From assembly GCA_944392605.1 (NCBI GenBank), contig CALXXE010000001.1, forward strand, positions 168,435 through 232,434: a stretch of DNA of 64,000 nucleotides. Reading direction: 5' to 3'. Source of the stretch: an uncultured Clostridia bacterium. Lineage in GTDB: Bacteria; Bacillota; Clostridia; TANB77; CAG-508. Below are positions 38,848 to 47,593 of this stretch, piece after piece (the first letter of the stretch is position 1; each line of letters starts with the position of its first letter). A model generated the notes under the pieces. That model searched no databases. It worked only from the letters and a program-made list of their open reading frames with translations, and was not told where the DNA came from. Position numbers and translations under genes: made by a program.

Positions 38848-39756
38848 CTATACCTCCTTACCAAAATACATTAAATTTATCTCTAAATATTGTGTTTGCG
38901 TATCTATATTATTGTACTGTATAACAAATGAATTATTTGTGTTTGCAAGTACTGATAAATATGCAAGAATTTGCATTGATGCTCCTGAATTAATAGCATA
39001 GTTTTCTTTACTTCTTATAATTTCTCGTGGTCTATATTTTTCTGGCACAGTGCCATCTGTAAAGCCTAATTGTCCTGCAATTCTTTGTCCAAAAGCTCCT
39101 GATAATAAAGTAGCAGTGATATGAAGTGAAACAATGCTACCTTGTCGCCTAAATTTTATATTAAATGTATTTCCGTCACTATCATTAGAATTGTATTCAT
39201 TTTCATCAATCGGTAAATTACCTGCCTGCTGAATCTGTTCTTCTAATTCTTCTATTAGAGCTTGTACTTGTGTATTTATATTTTCAAATATTGTTGTAAA
39301 ATCTATAAATGTTCTTTTATCTGTAAAACCTGTAATACCACTACCTGATGCTATAAATCTTGCAAATTCCATCTGATAAATTCCTGTTGAGTTATTTACA
39401 ATATCATCCTGCTGTAGAGTTGGATATTCTGTTGTTGTTCCTTTTATTATTTTAAATTTTCCTTGATTAAACTCTGTTTCTGTATTTTCTTGTGATAGAT
39501 CTATTTCAAATGCTAAAATACAATATGAGTTATCCAAATCCACAGTAATCGTTTCATTTCCTTGTACTTGTATTATTCCTCCTTGCAATAAAAAAGCACC
39601 ATCCGATATGGTAATGGTACTCGTTGTATTACTTAAGTTACAGCTTTGCTTGTAATCATTTATTATTCCGTTTTCTCCATCTGCAAATGTATTTATAAAT
39701 AGTCTAAACATATCACTTTTAAATAATTGTTCATCATAAGTTTGCCCTAGTATCAA
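38848..39756 (-). CDS. Phage tail fibre / baseplate upper protein
   Basis: This 302-residue protein has a beta-rich N-terminus (GIINDYKQSCNLSN, SDGAFLLQGGIIQVQGNE), a helical connector (INTQVQALIEELEEQIQQAG, about 175-195) and a C-terminal beta domain. The layout and position before the holin fit a receptor-binding or baseplate protein of siphoviruses. It touches the upstream tail gene (stop/start adjacent). The receptor is unknown. Confidence 0.6.
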   Translation of the reverse strand: MILGQTYDEQLFKSDMFRLFINTFADGENGIINDYKQSCNLSNTTSTITISDGAFLLQGGIIQVQGNETITVDLDNSYCILAFEIDLSQENTETEFNQGKFKIIKGTTTEYPTLQQDDIVNNSTGIYQMEFARFIASGSGITGFTDKRTFIDFTTIFENINTQVQALIEELEEQIQQAGNLPIDENEYNSNDSDGNTFNIKFRRQGSIVSLHITATLLSGAFGQRIAGQLGFTDGTVPEKYRPREIIRSKENYAINSGASMQILAYLSVLANTNNSFVIQYNNIDTQTQYLEINLMYFGKEV

Positions 39757-40794
39757 TTAATACACCGTCCTTTCTTGATTTAATCTATCTATAAAGTCTA
39801 TTCTTATACTTCCAAATTTTAATTCTACAAAGTTCGAATTTAATTGTCTTGATATACAACTTAAATAAGTGTCATATATAATACCTTCCTTACTTTTCAT
39901 TTTAAAAGGCATTCCTATTTTCAGACTAGATACATCAAATATTTTTGAAAATCTATTTATTTTAAACTGTATCAGATGACTATACCTATTTCCTGCCATT
40001 ACATCTAATGCTGTTTGTTGCAAATCCGAATCCTCTTGTACATATCTATTTTCTACTTCTCCTAAGACTCTATTTGCATTATTCATGTCTGTTGTCGTAG
40101 TCTTATCATTTAATAAATATAAAGTATAAATACTTCCACTTTCTGATTTTACATTTACTTTTGCTGTATAATTTTCTTCAAACACTTCTAAATAATCAAC
40201 AATATCGCTTATCGTTGTGTCAAATATTGCTTGTTTTTCTGTTTCTTTTTTTATTTTAATCTTTAGTTTTTTTCCTTCTATATTAAATTCATAGGTAATG
40301 CCATACAATTGAGTGGCATTATTAATATAGGTATGAAAATTATATACTCCATTATCTGTTGTTACACTTTTTTGTATTGGTGTATGTGTAAGAACCTCCA
40401 CTTCAATATATGATTTATTCAATAATGTATCTGCAGTATTTGTAAATTGATTTTCTATTGTATACTTTATAAAATCTTCAATTCCTACATTTTTTATCAG
40501 TTGTTCATTTTCTAAAAATATAGCTCTGTCAAATAAGTTTGTTATATATTTAGCTGTAAGAGTATATTTGTTGCTCCCATTTTCATTTATAGGACTACTT
40601 ATAACACCTAAATATGTAATATCATTATCTTCTTTTATGCAAATAATATCTCCCTTTATAGAGTTTAATTTTTTTACTACTGATATTTCAGTATTTTTAT
40701 TTGTTTCCTCATCTATAATTATTTTTACATCTTGCAATTCTACTACATCTTTTAATGTGAAATCATTTTGATCAAGAAAATATGCTATATTCAT
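39757..40794 (-). CDS. Siphovirus Gp37-like tail/baseplate protein
   Basis: This 345-residue protein reads MNIAYFLDQNDFTLKDVVELQDVKIIIDEETN and LYLLNDKTTTTDMNNANRVLGEVENRYVQEDSDLQQTALDVMAGN, matching the ReqiPepy6 Gp37-like tail family. It is a structural part of the tail tip between the distal tail protein and the fibre. It lies 1 bp from each neighbour, so it is part of the late operon. Confidence 0.7.
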   Translation of the reverse strand: MNIAYFLDQNDFTLKDVVELQDVKIIIDEETNKNTEISVVKKLNSIKGDIICIKEDNDITYLGVISSPINENGSNKYTLTAKYITNLFDRAIFLENEQLIKNVGIEDFIKYTIENQFTNTADTLLNKSYIEVEVLTHTPIQKSVTTDNGVYNFHTYINNATQLYGITYEFNIEGKKLKIKIKKETEKQAIFDTTISDIVDYLEVFEENYTAKVNVKSESGSIYTLYLLNDKTTTTDMNNANRVLGEVENRYVQEDSDLQQTALDVMAGNRYSHLIQFKINRFSKIFDVSSLKIGMPFKMKSKEGIIYDTYLSCISRQLNSNFVELKFGSIRIDFIDRLNQERTVY

Positions 40795-40795
40795 T

Positions 40796-41650
40796 TTACA
40801 CCACCTTATATCTAGGATATATTATTACTCTTGCATTGACTATATCATTTTCAGCTTGTAATCTAATTTCACTAATGCCTCTTTTTAATCTGAATATGTT
40901 TTGTTTTTGAATGTCAATGTAATCTAGGTCGAATAAATTAGTTGTTGTACCATCTGTATTTTGCTTTAGTATGTATATTTCATTTTCCAAACTTGAATAT
41001 AACAACTTTTCATTCTGATTTATTGTAATTGGTATTTGTAGATTATTTATTAGAATCCCATTACTATAAATTGCTATTTCAGGATTAATTGCTGTACCCT
41101 CTATTTCCACTTTAAACGGTGCATCAACATGCCCCTCATTATTGAATATAATATTTCTCATATCATATGAGCTAAATCTACTAGCCCATCTAAAATTCCA
41201 TCTTACTTCTCTATCCTTTGCCTCTATTTTAAATATAGTTTCTTGTTTTTCATACCATAAACTTTTATATTCTAAAACAACTCCTTCTGTAATTATTCCA
41301 CTTTTTTGCTTTTCACTTTTTCCGAGACTTTGAATATTAACATCTATATAAAATTTTCTTAATGGTTTTATGTTAAATGGTATTTCATATGATAAAGAAA
41401 TACTCTCTGATAATTCTATAAAATTCACAAAATTATTATAATTATCATAATTTCTAAAGTTTAGGTCTGCTGTCATACTTCCTTGATTTCGTTTTCTAAT
41501 ATCTTCTATAAACACATCTCCTATATTCTGATATTCTGTATCGTAACTGTACCCTAATCCACTTGGCGAAGTTAGAAAAGCATAGTTTTTTAGATCATCC
41601 AGTAAGAACTCTTGCCCTTTTTCATTTACTATTGCAAATCTTCTTGGCAT
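40796..41650 (-). CDS. Distal tail protein (Dit, siphovirus tail family)
   Basis: This 284-residue protein starts PRRFAIVNEKGQEFLLDDLKNYAFLTSPSGLGYSYD, the usual opening of Dit/Siphovirus_tail proteins, with the conserved mid part EAKDREVRWNFRW. Dit forms the ring joining tail tube and baseplate. It follows the tape measure gene by 18 bp. Confidence 0.8.
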   Translation of the reverse strand: MPRRFAIVNEKGQEFLLDDLKNYAFLTSPSGLGYSYDTEYQNIGDVFIEDIRKRNQGSMTADLNFRNYDNYNNFVNFIELSESISLSYEIPFNIKPLRKFYIDVNIQSLGKSEKQKSGIITEGVVLEYKSLWYEKQETIFKIEAKDREVRWNFRWASRFSSYDMRNIIFNNEGHVDAPFKVEIEGTAINPEIAIYSNGILINNLQIPITINQNEKLLYSSLENEIYILKQNTDGTTTNLFDLDYIDIQKQNIFRLKRGISEIRLQAENDIVNARVIIYPRYKVV

Positions 41651-41668
41651 CTACACTCTCCTTTCCAT

Positions 41669-44038
41669 TTAGTTATATGAAAGACCGAATCGTCTATCTA
41701 TATCTCTAAATATTAAATCTAATTTTTCCTGATTTAAATCATTTGTGTTTATTGTAATATTAGGAACTGTATAAATTTTTTCAAATCTTGATAAAAATTC
41801 ATTAAACATATTTGCAAATGATATATTATTGTTTGGTATGCTTTCTAATACTTGTTTGTTATTTATACTCATATTCGCATTAGTATCAAAATCAGTTGGT
41901 AATGCATCTTGCATCTCTTTTACTACCTCATCCATTCCGTCTTCAAATCCCAGTCCTACACCCAATGCTAGATTTTTACCAATTTCATCTCTAAACAGTG
42001 TAGATGGTGATTGAATACCAAAGAAAGATTTGATCCCATTTAATACAGATTGCCCAAATCCCTTAATTTTGTCTAATATCCAGCTAGTAGCATTAGAAAT
42101 TCCATTCCATAAACCTTTTACTAAATTCAAACCTACATCTGCTAACTGTCCTAATCCATTAAGTAAACCATTAACAATAGCAGAAATAATCTGTGGTATT
42201 TGCGATACTAATTGAGGAATTGCCTTTATTAAACCTTCCGCTAATTTAATTATAAGAGTAATACCTGCCTGTATAATTTTAGGCAGATTATTAGTAATTG
42301 CAACAATTAATTTATCTATAATAACAGGAATATTACTTATTAACTGTGGTAGAGCATTTATAATTCCATCTATTAATGCAAATATAATATCAATTCCTGC
42401 ATCAATAATTAATCCAATATTGTCAATTAATGTTTGTACAATTAAAATAACCGCATTAACTATTGTTGGAATCAATGTAGGTAGTGTCTGTGTTATTCCT
42501 TGAATAAGCTGTAATAAAATATCAATTCCTGCTTGTAGTATCATAGGTAAATTTTGTATTATTAAATTTACTAATGTTGTGATTATATTTAATACTACAG
42601 GCATTAATGATGGCAGAGTAGTTAATATTCCATTTACTATATTTGGTATTATCTGAAGAGCTAATTGTAATATTTGAGGTAATGCTTGTTGTAAAACTGG
42701 TAAAATATTTTGAATTATCGTGCCAAATGTTCCTAATATTGTAGGTAATTGTTCTGTTGCACTCTGAACTAACGATGTTATATCTTCTACTAATTTTGTT
42801 CTAGCCTCTTCAATTTGTGTTTCATCTCCACCTAATACTGCTTGAAGTAAATTTGTACCACTATCTAATACACTGTTTATTGCTGGCATTATATTTTGAG
42901 AAAGTACATTTGTTATTCCTGATGCAAGAATTCCAGTAAGATTTGACCATCCCTCTTTCATCATATCTGTCTGTCCACTAAATGTTTTTGAGGCATTGAT
43001 CATCGCATTTTCAAAGCGACCTCCTTCGCCTGTGATTGCTCTTAAGCTATCTTCTACCATTTGATATGTGATTTCGCCTTTACTCATCTTATCTTGTAGA
43101 CTCTGCATACTTTCGCCAGTTCTACTACTGATTTCTTCTAAAGGGTTAAATCCTGCATCAATTAATTGTCTCAAATCTTGACCATTCAATTTTCCTGCAC
43201 TAGATATTTGTCCCATTGCATAGCCTAGAGAGTTCATTTTTTCCATGTTACCTTGAGATACATCTCCAAGTAATTTTGTTAATTCAATGGATTTTTGCCC
43301 TTCTATTCCATAAGACATCATTTGTTTTACTGTATCTGCCATTCCTTCTATTTCGAATGGTGTTTCTTTTGCTGTCTGTTTGATTTCATTCATCATTTGT
43401 TGGGCTTCATCTGCCGACCCTGTCATTGTTTGAAAACTCATAGTGTAATCTTCAATCATTGAATTATAATTAACACCATCAGCCACCGCACCAACAAATG
43501 ATTTACCCATTCCTACTACAGCATTTGATAGTGATTTTATTCCTCCAATAATTGCCTCACTGACAAGATTAGCTTTTATAATATCGCCTAATGACAACGC
43601 ATGTTTTCCTGCATTATCTGTGCTATCACTAAACTTATCCATATTTTTTGAATTTTCATTTGAAGCATTTCCTGACTCTTTCATAGTCTTTTCATTTTGC
43701 TCTACTTCCTTATTCATATTGATAAGTTCAGCCTCAGCTTTATTTAGTTTTGTTTGCCAATCTAATGTTTTATTACTATTTTCCCCATATTGTGCTTGTG
43801 AACTTTCTAATGCTTGTTTTAAAGTATCTACCTTTTGTTTTTGTGTTTCAATTTGCTCATTTAATACTTTATTCCTAGCAGTTAATCCTTCCACAGAAGT
43901 ATCATTTTTTCCATAAGTTGCTGTTACAATTTGCATTTGTGATGACATTACTTTTAATTCACTTGTTATTTGTTGTAACGCTCTTCTATATTCACTTTCT
44001 CCTGTTAATTTAACACTTCCACCAAATGATCCTGCCAT
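41669..44038 (-). CDS. Phage tape measure protein
   Basis: This is a 789-residue protein. The N-terminal half is coiled coil (about 20-140), followed by the TMP core with GQDLRQLIDAGFNPLEEISSRTG and EGGRFENAMINASKTFSGQTDMMKEGW. A long series of near-repeats of hydrophobic helices (LPTLIP, NLPMILQAGIDILLQLIQGI, about 420-680) would be the transmembrane part. It sets tail length and enters the host membrane. It lies between the tail chaperones and Dit; the toxin-antitoxin locus and the Com-like gene are inserted upstream. Confidence 0.93.
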   Translation of the reverse strand: MAGSFGGSVKLTGESEYRRALQQITSELKVMSSQMQIVTATYGKNDTSVEGLTARNKVLNEQIETQKQKVDTLKQALESSQAQYGENSNKTLDWQTKLNKAEAELINMNKEVEQNEKTMKESGNASNENSKNMDKFSDSTDNAGKHALSLGDIIKANLVSEAIIGGIKSLSNAVVGMGKSFVGAVADGVNYNSMIEDYTMSFQTMTGSADEAQQMMNEIKQTAKETPFEIEGMADTVKQMMSYGIEGQKSIELTKLLGDVSQGNMEKMNSLGYAMGQISSAGKLNGQDLRQLIDAGFNPLEEISSRTGESMQSLQDKMSKGEITYQMVEDSLRAITGEGGRFENAMINASKTFSGQTDMMKEGWSNLTGILASGITNVLSQNIMPAINSVLDSGTNLLQAVLGGDETQIEEARTKLVEDITSLVQSATEQLPTILGTFGTIIQNILPVLQQALPQILQLALQIIPNIVNGILTTLPSLMPVVLNIITTLVNLIIQNLPMILQAGIDILLQLIQGITQTLPTLIPTIVNAVILIVQTLIDNIGLIIDAGIDIIFALIDGIINALPQLISNIPVIIDKLIVAITNNLPKIIQAGITLIIKLAEGLIKAIPQLVSQIPQIISAIVNGLLNGLGQLADVGLNLVKGLWNGISNATSWILDKIKGFGQSVLNGIKSFFGIQSPSTLFRDEIGKNLALGVGLGFEDGMDEVVKEMQDALPTDFDTNANMSINNKQVLESIPNNNISFANMFNEFLSRFEKIYTVPNITINTNDLNQEKLDLIFRDIDRRFGLSYN

Positions 44039-44078
44039 TTATTACACCTACCTTTACAAAAAGATAGGTATCAGGTAA

Positions 44079-44225
44079 CTACTTCACTTCTGTATGTGCG
44101 TGTTCCTCACTCGATTCTTTATCAATTCTAATTATTTTTTTACATCTCTGACATTTTATTTCTCCCAGTATGTGATCTACAAATATCAGAGTATTATTAC
44201 ATACTGGACATTTTATTTTTTCCAT
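44079..44225 (-). CDS. Com-like zinc-finger protein
   Basis: This 48-residue frame has an ATG at 44225 behind GGAGG. It reads MEKIKCPVCNNTLIFVDHILGEIKCQRCKKI: two CxxC pairs as in Com of phage Mu, which binds mom mRNA to allow its translation. It could be an RNA-binding regulator of a late gene. It lies just before the tape measure gene and after the toxin gene. Target unknown. Confidence 0.7.
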   Translation of the reverse strand: MEKIKCPVCNNTLIFVDHILGEIKCQRCKKIIRIDKESSEEHAHTEVK

Positions 44226-44280
44226 TTTGCCTCCTTTTTAAGCACTAAAAAAACAGGTATATAACCTGCTTTTTCTATTT

Positions 44281-44754
44281 TTATTTATTTAATAATATTT
44301 TTTCTATGTTTATTATATCTGGAAATACTAAATGTTTGTTGCCTGCCTTTACTAACTCCAATACTCTGTTTGCCTTTTTATTTATTTCATTTTTTAAATC
44401 GTCATTTATAGTTACTTTCTTATTTTGCTTTATATATTCTTCTTTTATGTATTCCATTGTTGTAGGAAACATATTTTGAATTAGAAAAGCACTCTTTCTT
44501 CCATATATGTATCCAAAAACTATCGTATCCACTCTTTTATATCTTGCTAGTTTTTTATCATATATAGCCTGATATTTTTCTAATTTACTACTTACAGGAA
44601 TAAACCAGTATAAGCCATTATTTCTATTGTCTTTAAAACAATAATAACAAGGTCTCATATGTCCGTTTTCCTTATTAACCATTAATTCTTTATCTTTTAT
44701 TTTTTCAAAAAATTCATCTTTTATAAAATAAAAATGACCTGCTTGTATTTCCAT
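44281..44754 (-). CDS. Type III toxin: ToxN/CptN-like endoribonuclease
   Basis: This 157-residue protein starts at the ATG at 44754 behind TAGGAG. It opens MEIQAGHFYFIKDEFFEKIKDKELM, followed by RPCYYCFKD, LYWFIPVSSKLEKY, VDTIVFGYIYGRKSAFLIQNMFP and LVKAGNKHLVFPDI. This pattern matches ToxN/AbiQ-fold toxins of the CptN branch as I remember it. Such RNases cut cellular and phage RNA and are held inactive by repeat RNA. Directly upstream lie two 48-nt pseudoknot repeats and a terminator, the standard type III layout. In a prophage it probably aids maintenance or blocks rival phages. Confidence 0.82.
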   Translation of the reverse strand: MEIQAGHFYFIKDEFFEKIKDKELMVNKENGHMRPCYYCFKDNRNNGLYWFIPVSSKLEKYQAIYDKKLARYKRVDTIVFGYIYGRKSAFLIQNMFPTTMEYIKEEYIKQNKKVTINDDLKNEINKKANRVLELVKAGNKHLVFPDIINIEKILLNK

Positions 44755-44767
44755 GTTTTTTACTCCT

Positions 44768-44937
44768 AAAAATTATGACCTTGCCTTTCAAAAAGCAAGG
44801 TCTTATAAACATTTATGAACTGGTCTTTTTATGGTTCGCACACCAGTTAGCGAAAAACATTTATAAATCAACCTTTTTATGGTTCGCATGTTGATTAGCG
44901 AAAAACATTTATTGTATAAACTTGATGTCATTCTTAT
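44768..44937 (-). ncRNA. Type III antitoxin RNA with two pseudoknot repeats
   Basis: Two tandem 48-nt units (44865-44912 and 44817-44864, each beginning ATAAATGTTTTTCGC) are followed by a third partial start (44807-44816) and a perfect 8-bp terminator hairpin (GACCTTGC 44777-44784 with GCAAGGTC 44795-44802). In each unit TTCGC (11-15) pairs with GCGAA (26-30), and positions 17-23 pair with 41-47: AATCAAC/GTTGATT in unit 1, AACTGGT/ACCAGTT in unit 2. The helices interlock as an H-type pseudoknot, and five of seven pairs in the second helix differ by compensatory change. The terminator probably lets some read-through express the toxin. Confidence 0.85.
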
Positions 44938-44944
44938 TATATTC

Positions 44945-44973
44945 ATTTTAGCAGATTTTATTTACAAATTCAA
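44945..44973 (-). promoter_or_regulatory. Promoter of the antitoxin RNA
   Basis: On the minus strand, TTGAAT (44968-44973) and an extended -10 TGC-TAAAAT (TAAAAT at 44945-44950) are 17 nt apart. The expected start is about 25 nt before the first repeat. Confidence 0.7.
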
Positions 44974-45008
44974 GTCTTTTTTCAAATTTTGTTATATATT
45001 GTAGTATA

Positions 45009-45577
45009 TTAGTCTGGTATCCATTCTTCGCTTTCCATTATTTTTCTTTCTAACTCTGCATAAGATATATGTTTAAGTTTGAAATCATAATCATTTTTAT
45101 AATGATTATATAACTTTAATAATTGAGCAAATGTCATATGACCTACAGCTTTTTCATCAAAACCTAATAAGCAATGACCAATATATAAAAGCCACGAGAA
45201 ATCAACTATTGTTTCATCTTCCTCGTGGATTATTCGTTTTTTTGATCATCTATCTTTGTAGATGCAACTACATTTTCTCCAATCTTGCCTGCAACCGCTG
45301 TCATTCCTAATTCAGTTATAATTCTTCCTACTTTTTTTTGGTCTAACAATTCTCTTTTTACCTCTGCCGTTTCATTTTCAATTTCCAGACCTTCATTCAA
45401 CATACTACCAAGTCCAAATTTTAATGCTTTTATGTTTGGTTCTTTTGCTTTTATTAAATCCATCCATTTTTCTAAAGAACCATACTTTTCCTGTATTTCT
45501 TCCATTACATTTAAAGTGAATATTAATGGATACTTTGTTCCGTCACTCATTGTTAAATATGTAATTTTATTTTTCAT
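45009..45577 (-). CDS. Tail assembly chaperones G and GT with -1 frameshift
   Basis: The zero frame (45577-45230) gives 115 residues: MKNKITYLTMSDGTKYPLIFTLNVMEEIQEKYGSL, a gp13-like tail assembly chaperone. Just before its stop lies A AAA AAC (45236-45242), a textbook -1 slippery heptamer. After slipping, the frame runs KKRIIHEEDETIV to ...ESEEWIPD and stops at 45009, adding about 74 residues. This G/GT pair is found in most long-tailed phages and sits before the tape measure gene as expected. Both products bind the tape measure and tube protein during tail assembly. Confidence 0.88.
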
Positions 45578-46200
45578 TATGTTTGTTCTCCTCCTTCATT
45601 ACTATTTTCAGTTCCACTTGTTTGTCCACCTTGTGTTGTTGCTTTCATTAAATTATCAAGATATGCTTGTGCCTCTGCATCAGTGTCAAAAGTCTGATGT
45701 TTTTCCCATACCATTTTTACTTTATTGTCTATAGTTTCCGCCTTTGAAAATATTGTTCCTTCAACTGTTGGAGTTTGAAACTCAATGCTATCTGCTTTAC
45801 TTTTTCCATCAGTTACAAATGGTTTGAATTGAACTTTTGGAAAAAACTCTGCTTTGTATTTTTTAACATTATTTACAAGTTTTACTAATACTCTTCCAAA
45901 TCCTACAAAAGGTGCAACATCTTCTGTTGTTTTTATTACTTCTCCTGTTTCCTCATCTTTTGAATGACCTAAAAGAGGTGCAAATACAGAATCACTGTCT
46001 TCATCAACTGTTAATGTTAATGTACCTTTTGTAAATTCTTGTGCTTTCTCTGTTAATTCATCATCCGAATATAGCTCCGCTTCAGCTATATCTAAACTTG
46101 CTGTACTTTCTATTGCTCCTGCAAGTTTCTTTGCTCCTGTATATCCTCCATCAGTACCTATTGGAGAATATTTAAAATGTCTTAAACCTATCTGTGCCAT
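45577..46200 (-). CDS. Major tail tube protein
   Basis: The ATG at 46200 behind AAAGGGTGG gives 207 residues: MAQIGLRHFKYSPIGTDG; a longer open frame overlapping the previous gene lacks a site. Motifs such as SLDIAEAELYSDDELTEKAQEF and FGRVLVKLVNNVKKYKAEFFPKVQF match phi13/TP901-type major tail proteins. The C-terminal part (TFDTDAEAQAYLDN) is a helical tail. It stacks as hexamer rings forming the tail tube. Confidence 0.85.
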   Translation of the reverse strand: MAQIGLRHFKYSPIGTDGGYTGAKKLAGAIESTASLDIAEAELYSDDELTEKAQEFTKGTLTLTVDEDSDSVFAPLLGHSKDEETGEVIKTTEDVAPFVGFGRVLVKLVNNVKKYKAEFFPKVQFKPFVTDGKSKADSIEFQTPTVEGTIFSKAETIDNKVKMVWEKHQTFDTDAEAQAYLDNLMKATTQGGQTSGTENSNEGGEQT

Positions 46201-46201
46201 A

Positions 46202-46543
46202 TTATACCACCCTTTCTTTAACAAATGATATCGTTTTATGGTAATATCCTGTGTCTTGTTCGTACATATCAGGACTATCTCCATCCCATACATAATCATT
46301 CGCTAACATTTTATTTTTTATTTCTTTCATAATATTTAAGTAATTACCTTTTGTGTAAATATCTATATCAATTGTATCTTCACTGTACTTTATCTGATCA
46401 TCACTAGCCATCGAAGGATCATTACCTGCACTTTGATATGTAAGGTATGTTTCTTCTTTTCCAAAGTATTTTATAAATCCAATTGGAATATTAACTCCAT
46501 CTACTATAAAATTTTCAAATATCTTTTCTATTTCCTCATTCAT
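46202..46543 (-). CDS. Phage tail terminator / completion protein
   Basis: This 113-residue protein is found where tail-terminator (gpU-like) proteins occur: after HK97 gp10 and before the tube protein. The sequence IFENFIVDGVNIPIGFIKYFGKEETYLTYQ with DIDIYTKGNYLNIMKEIKNKM fits this family. Identification rests partly on gene order. Confidence 0.65.
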   Translation of the reverse strand: MNEEIEKIFENFIVDGVNIPIGFIKYFGKEETYLTYQSAGNDPSMASDDQIKYSEDTIDIDIYTKGNYLNIMKEIKNKMLANDYVWDGDSPDMYEQDTGYYHKTISFVKERVV

Positions 46544-46546
46544 AAC

Positions 46547-46957
46547 TTACTCCTTTGGCAAATATTCATCTTGTACACTTTGCATTGCCTGTTCTATTTC
46601 TGTTTTCTTTTTAAAAGCAGGTCTCAAAAATGGTTTTTTAGCCTCTCCATTAGATGTTCCATATTCTCTAGCCATTGCTTTTAATGGATTTGGTATTCCA
46701 TTTCTATCATAACCATAAAAGCCTACTTTAGTTGCTATTTCTTCTTTACTATTTTTATATGGTCTTGTAATAATAAGAGACTTTTCCAAGTCTCCTGTTC
46801 TTCTATTTAATACTTTTTTTAAGTTTGATTTCACATTAGTATATACAACTTTTGCTCCTGCCTCTGTCATTTTTTTCATCATATCTGTTGCTCCAAGATT
46901 CAATTCTTCAAATTGCCTTATCAATTCTACTGGTAATTCTTCTGTGAACTTTGCCAT
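46547..46957 (-). CDS. HK97 gp10-family head-tail protein
   Basis: This 136-residue protein has KVVYTNVKSNLKKVLNRRTGDLEKSL and VGFYGYDRNGIPNPLKAMAREYGTSN, the HK97 gp10/minor capsid-like pattern. It overlaps the preceding gene by 1 bp. The role is joining head and tail. Confidence 0.82.
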   Translation of the reverse strand: MAKFTEELPVELIRQFEELNLGATDMMKKMTEAGAKVVYTNVKSNLKKVLNRRTGDLEKSLIITRPYKNSKEEIATKVGFYGYDRNGIPNPLKAMAREYGTSNGEAKKPFLRPAFKKKTEIEQAMQSVQDEYLPKE

Positions 46958-47286
46958 TATTTTTTTACCACCTTTGCTTGAATTTCTAATTCTATACCTT
47001 TTTCATCAATATTATTTAGATATTCAATAGAATATATTTTTTTAGCATATTTAACAAACATATCACGAGTTATCTCCACATTTGGAAATCTAATCGTGAA
47101 ATTAGTATATGCCTTTTCAAAGTCTGAGTTATTTTGTATTAAGGTATAACCTTTTGTAGTTTTTACAGATGCCCATGTATTAAATATTACAGTTTCTACA
47201 GGAGGTACTTTAAATCCTGCCTTGTCAACCTCCTCATCTATTTTTACAATTGTTATTTTTTTATTATATTTTCCTGCATTAATCAT
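46957..47286 (-). CDS. Phage head-tail adaptor (head closure)
   Basis: This 109-residue protein starts MINAGKYNKKITIVK and has NTWASVKTTKGYTLIQNNSDFEKAYTNFTIRF, typical of head-tail joining proteins of the SPP1 gp16/HK97 gp7 class. It overlaps the connector gene by 4 bp. Confidence 0.82.
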   Translation of the reverse strand: MINAGKYNKKITIVKIDEEVDKAGFKVPPVETVIFNTWASVKTTKGYTLIQNNSDFEKAYTNFTIRFPNVEITRDMFVKYAKKIYSIEYLNNIDEKGIELEIQAKVVKK

Positions 47287-47579
47287 AATAAATTTACCGA
47301 ATGCATATCTAAAATAGTGATTACTGTATTGTTTATGCTCCCTTTCTCAATATATAAAGCTCTGTTGTCATACATATCTTGGCAGAGGATATATACCGCA
47401 ATTATAAAATCAGGGTATATATCCAAATCTTTTTGACCTGTATAACTTTTAATATAACTCTTACTTACTTCTAAAAACATATCTAATTCTTTCAATTCTT
47501 TTTCTGTAGGTTCTGTTAAGTGTATATATTCAGCTATGTGTTCTTTTGTTATTTCACTCACTTTTGTTATATCTGCCAT
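47283..47579 (-). CDS. Head-tail connector (gp6-like)
   Basis: This is a 98-residue all-helical protein with FLEVSKSYIKSYTGQKDLDIYPDFIIAVYILCQDMYDNR, the Gp6-like connector signature (D-x-x-P-D and D-M-Y-D-N-R). It forms the ring under the portal. It lies 14 bp after the capsid gene. Confidence 0.85.
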   Translation of the reverse strand: MADITKVSEITKEHIAEYIHLTEPTEKELKELDMFLEVSKSYIKSYTGQKDLDIYPDFIIAVYILCQDMYDNRALYIEKGSINNTVITILDMHSVNLL

Positions 47580-47593
47580 ATTTTAAACACCTC

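Noticed and set aside
44807-44912. Repeats resembling a minimal CRISPR array
   Set aside because: The units are contiguous 48-nt repeats with internal base pairing and no spacers, and a toxin gene follows; a type III antitoxin explains them better.
45236-45242. Relation of the tail chaperone frameshift to the CGG sites
   Set aside because: This is a classical -1 slip on A AAA AAC with no CGG involved, so it is a different mechanism.
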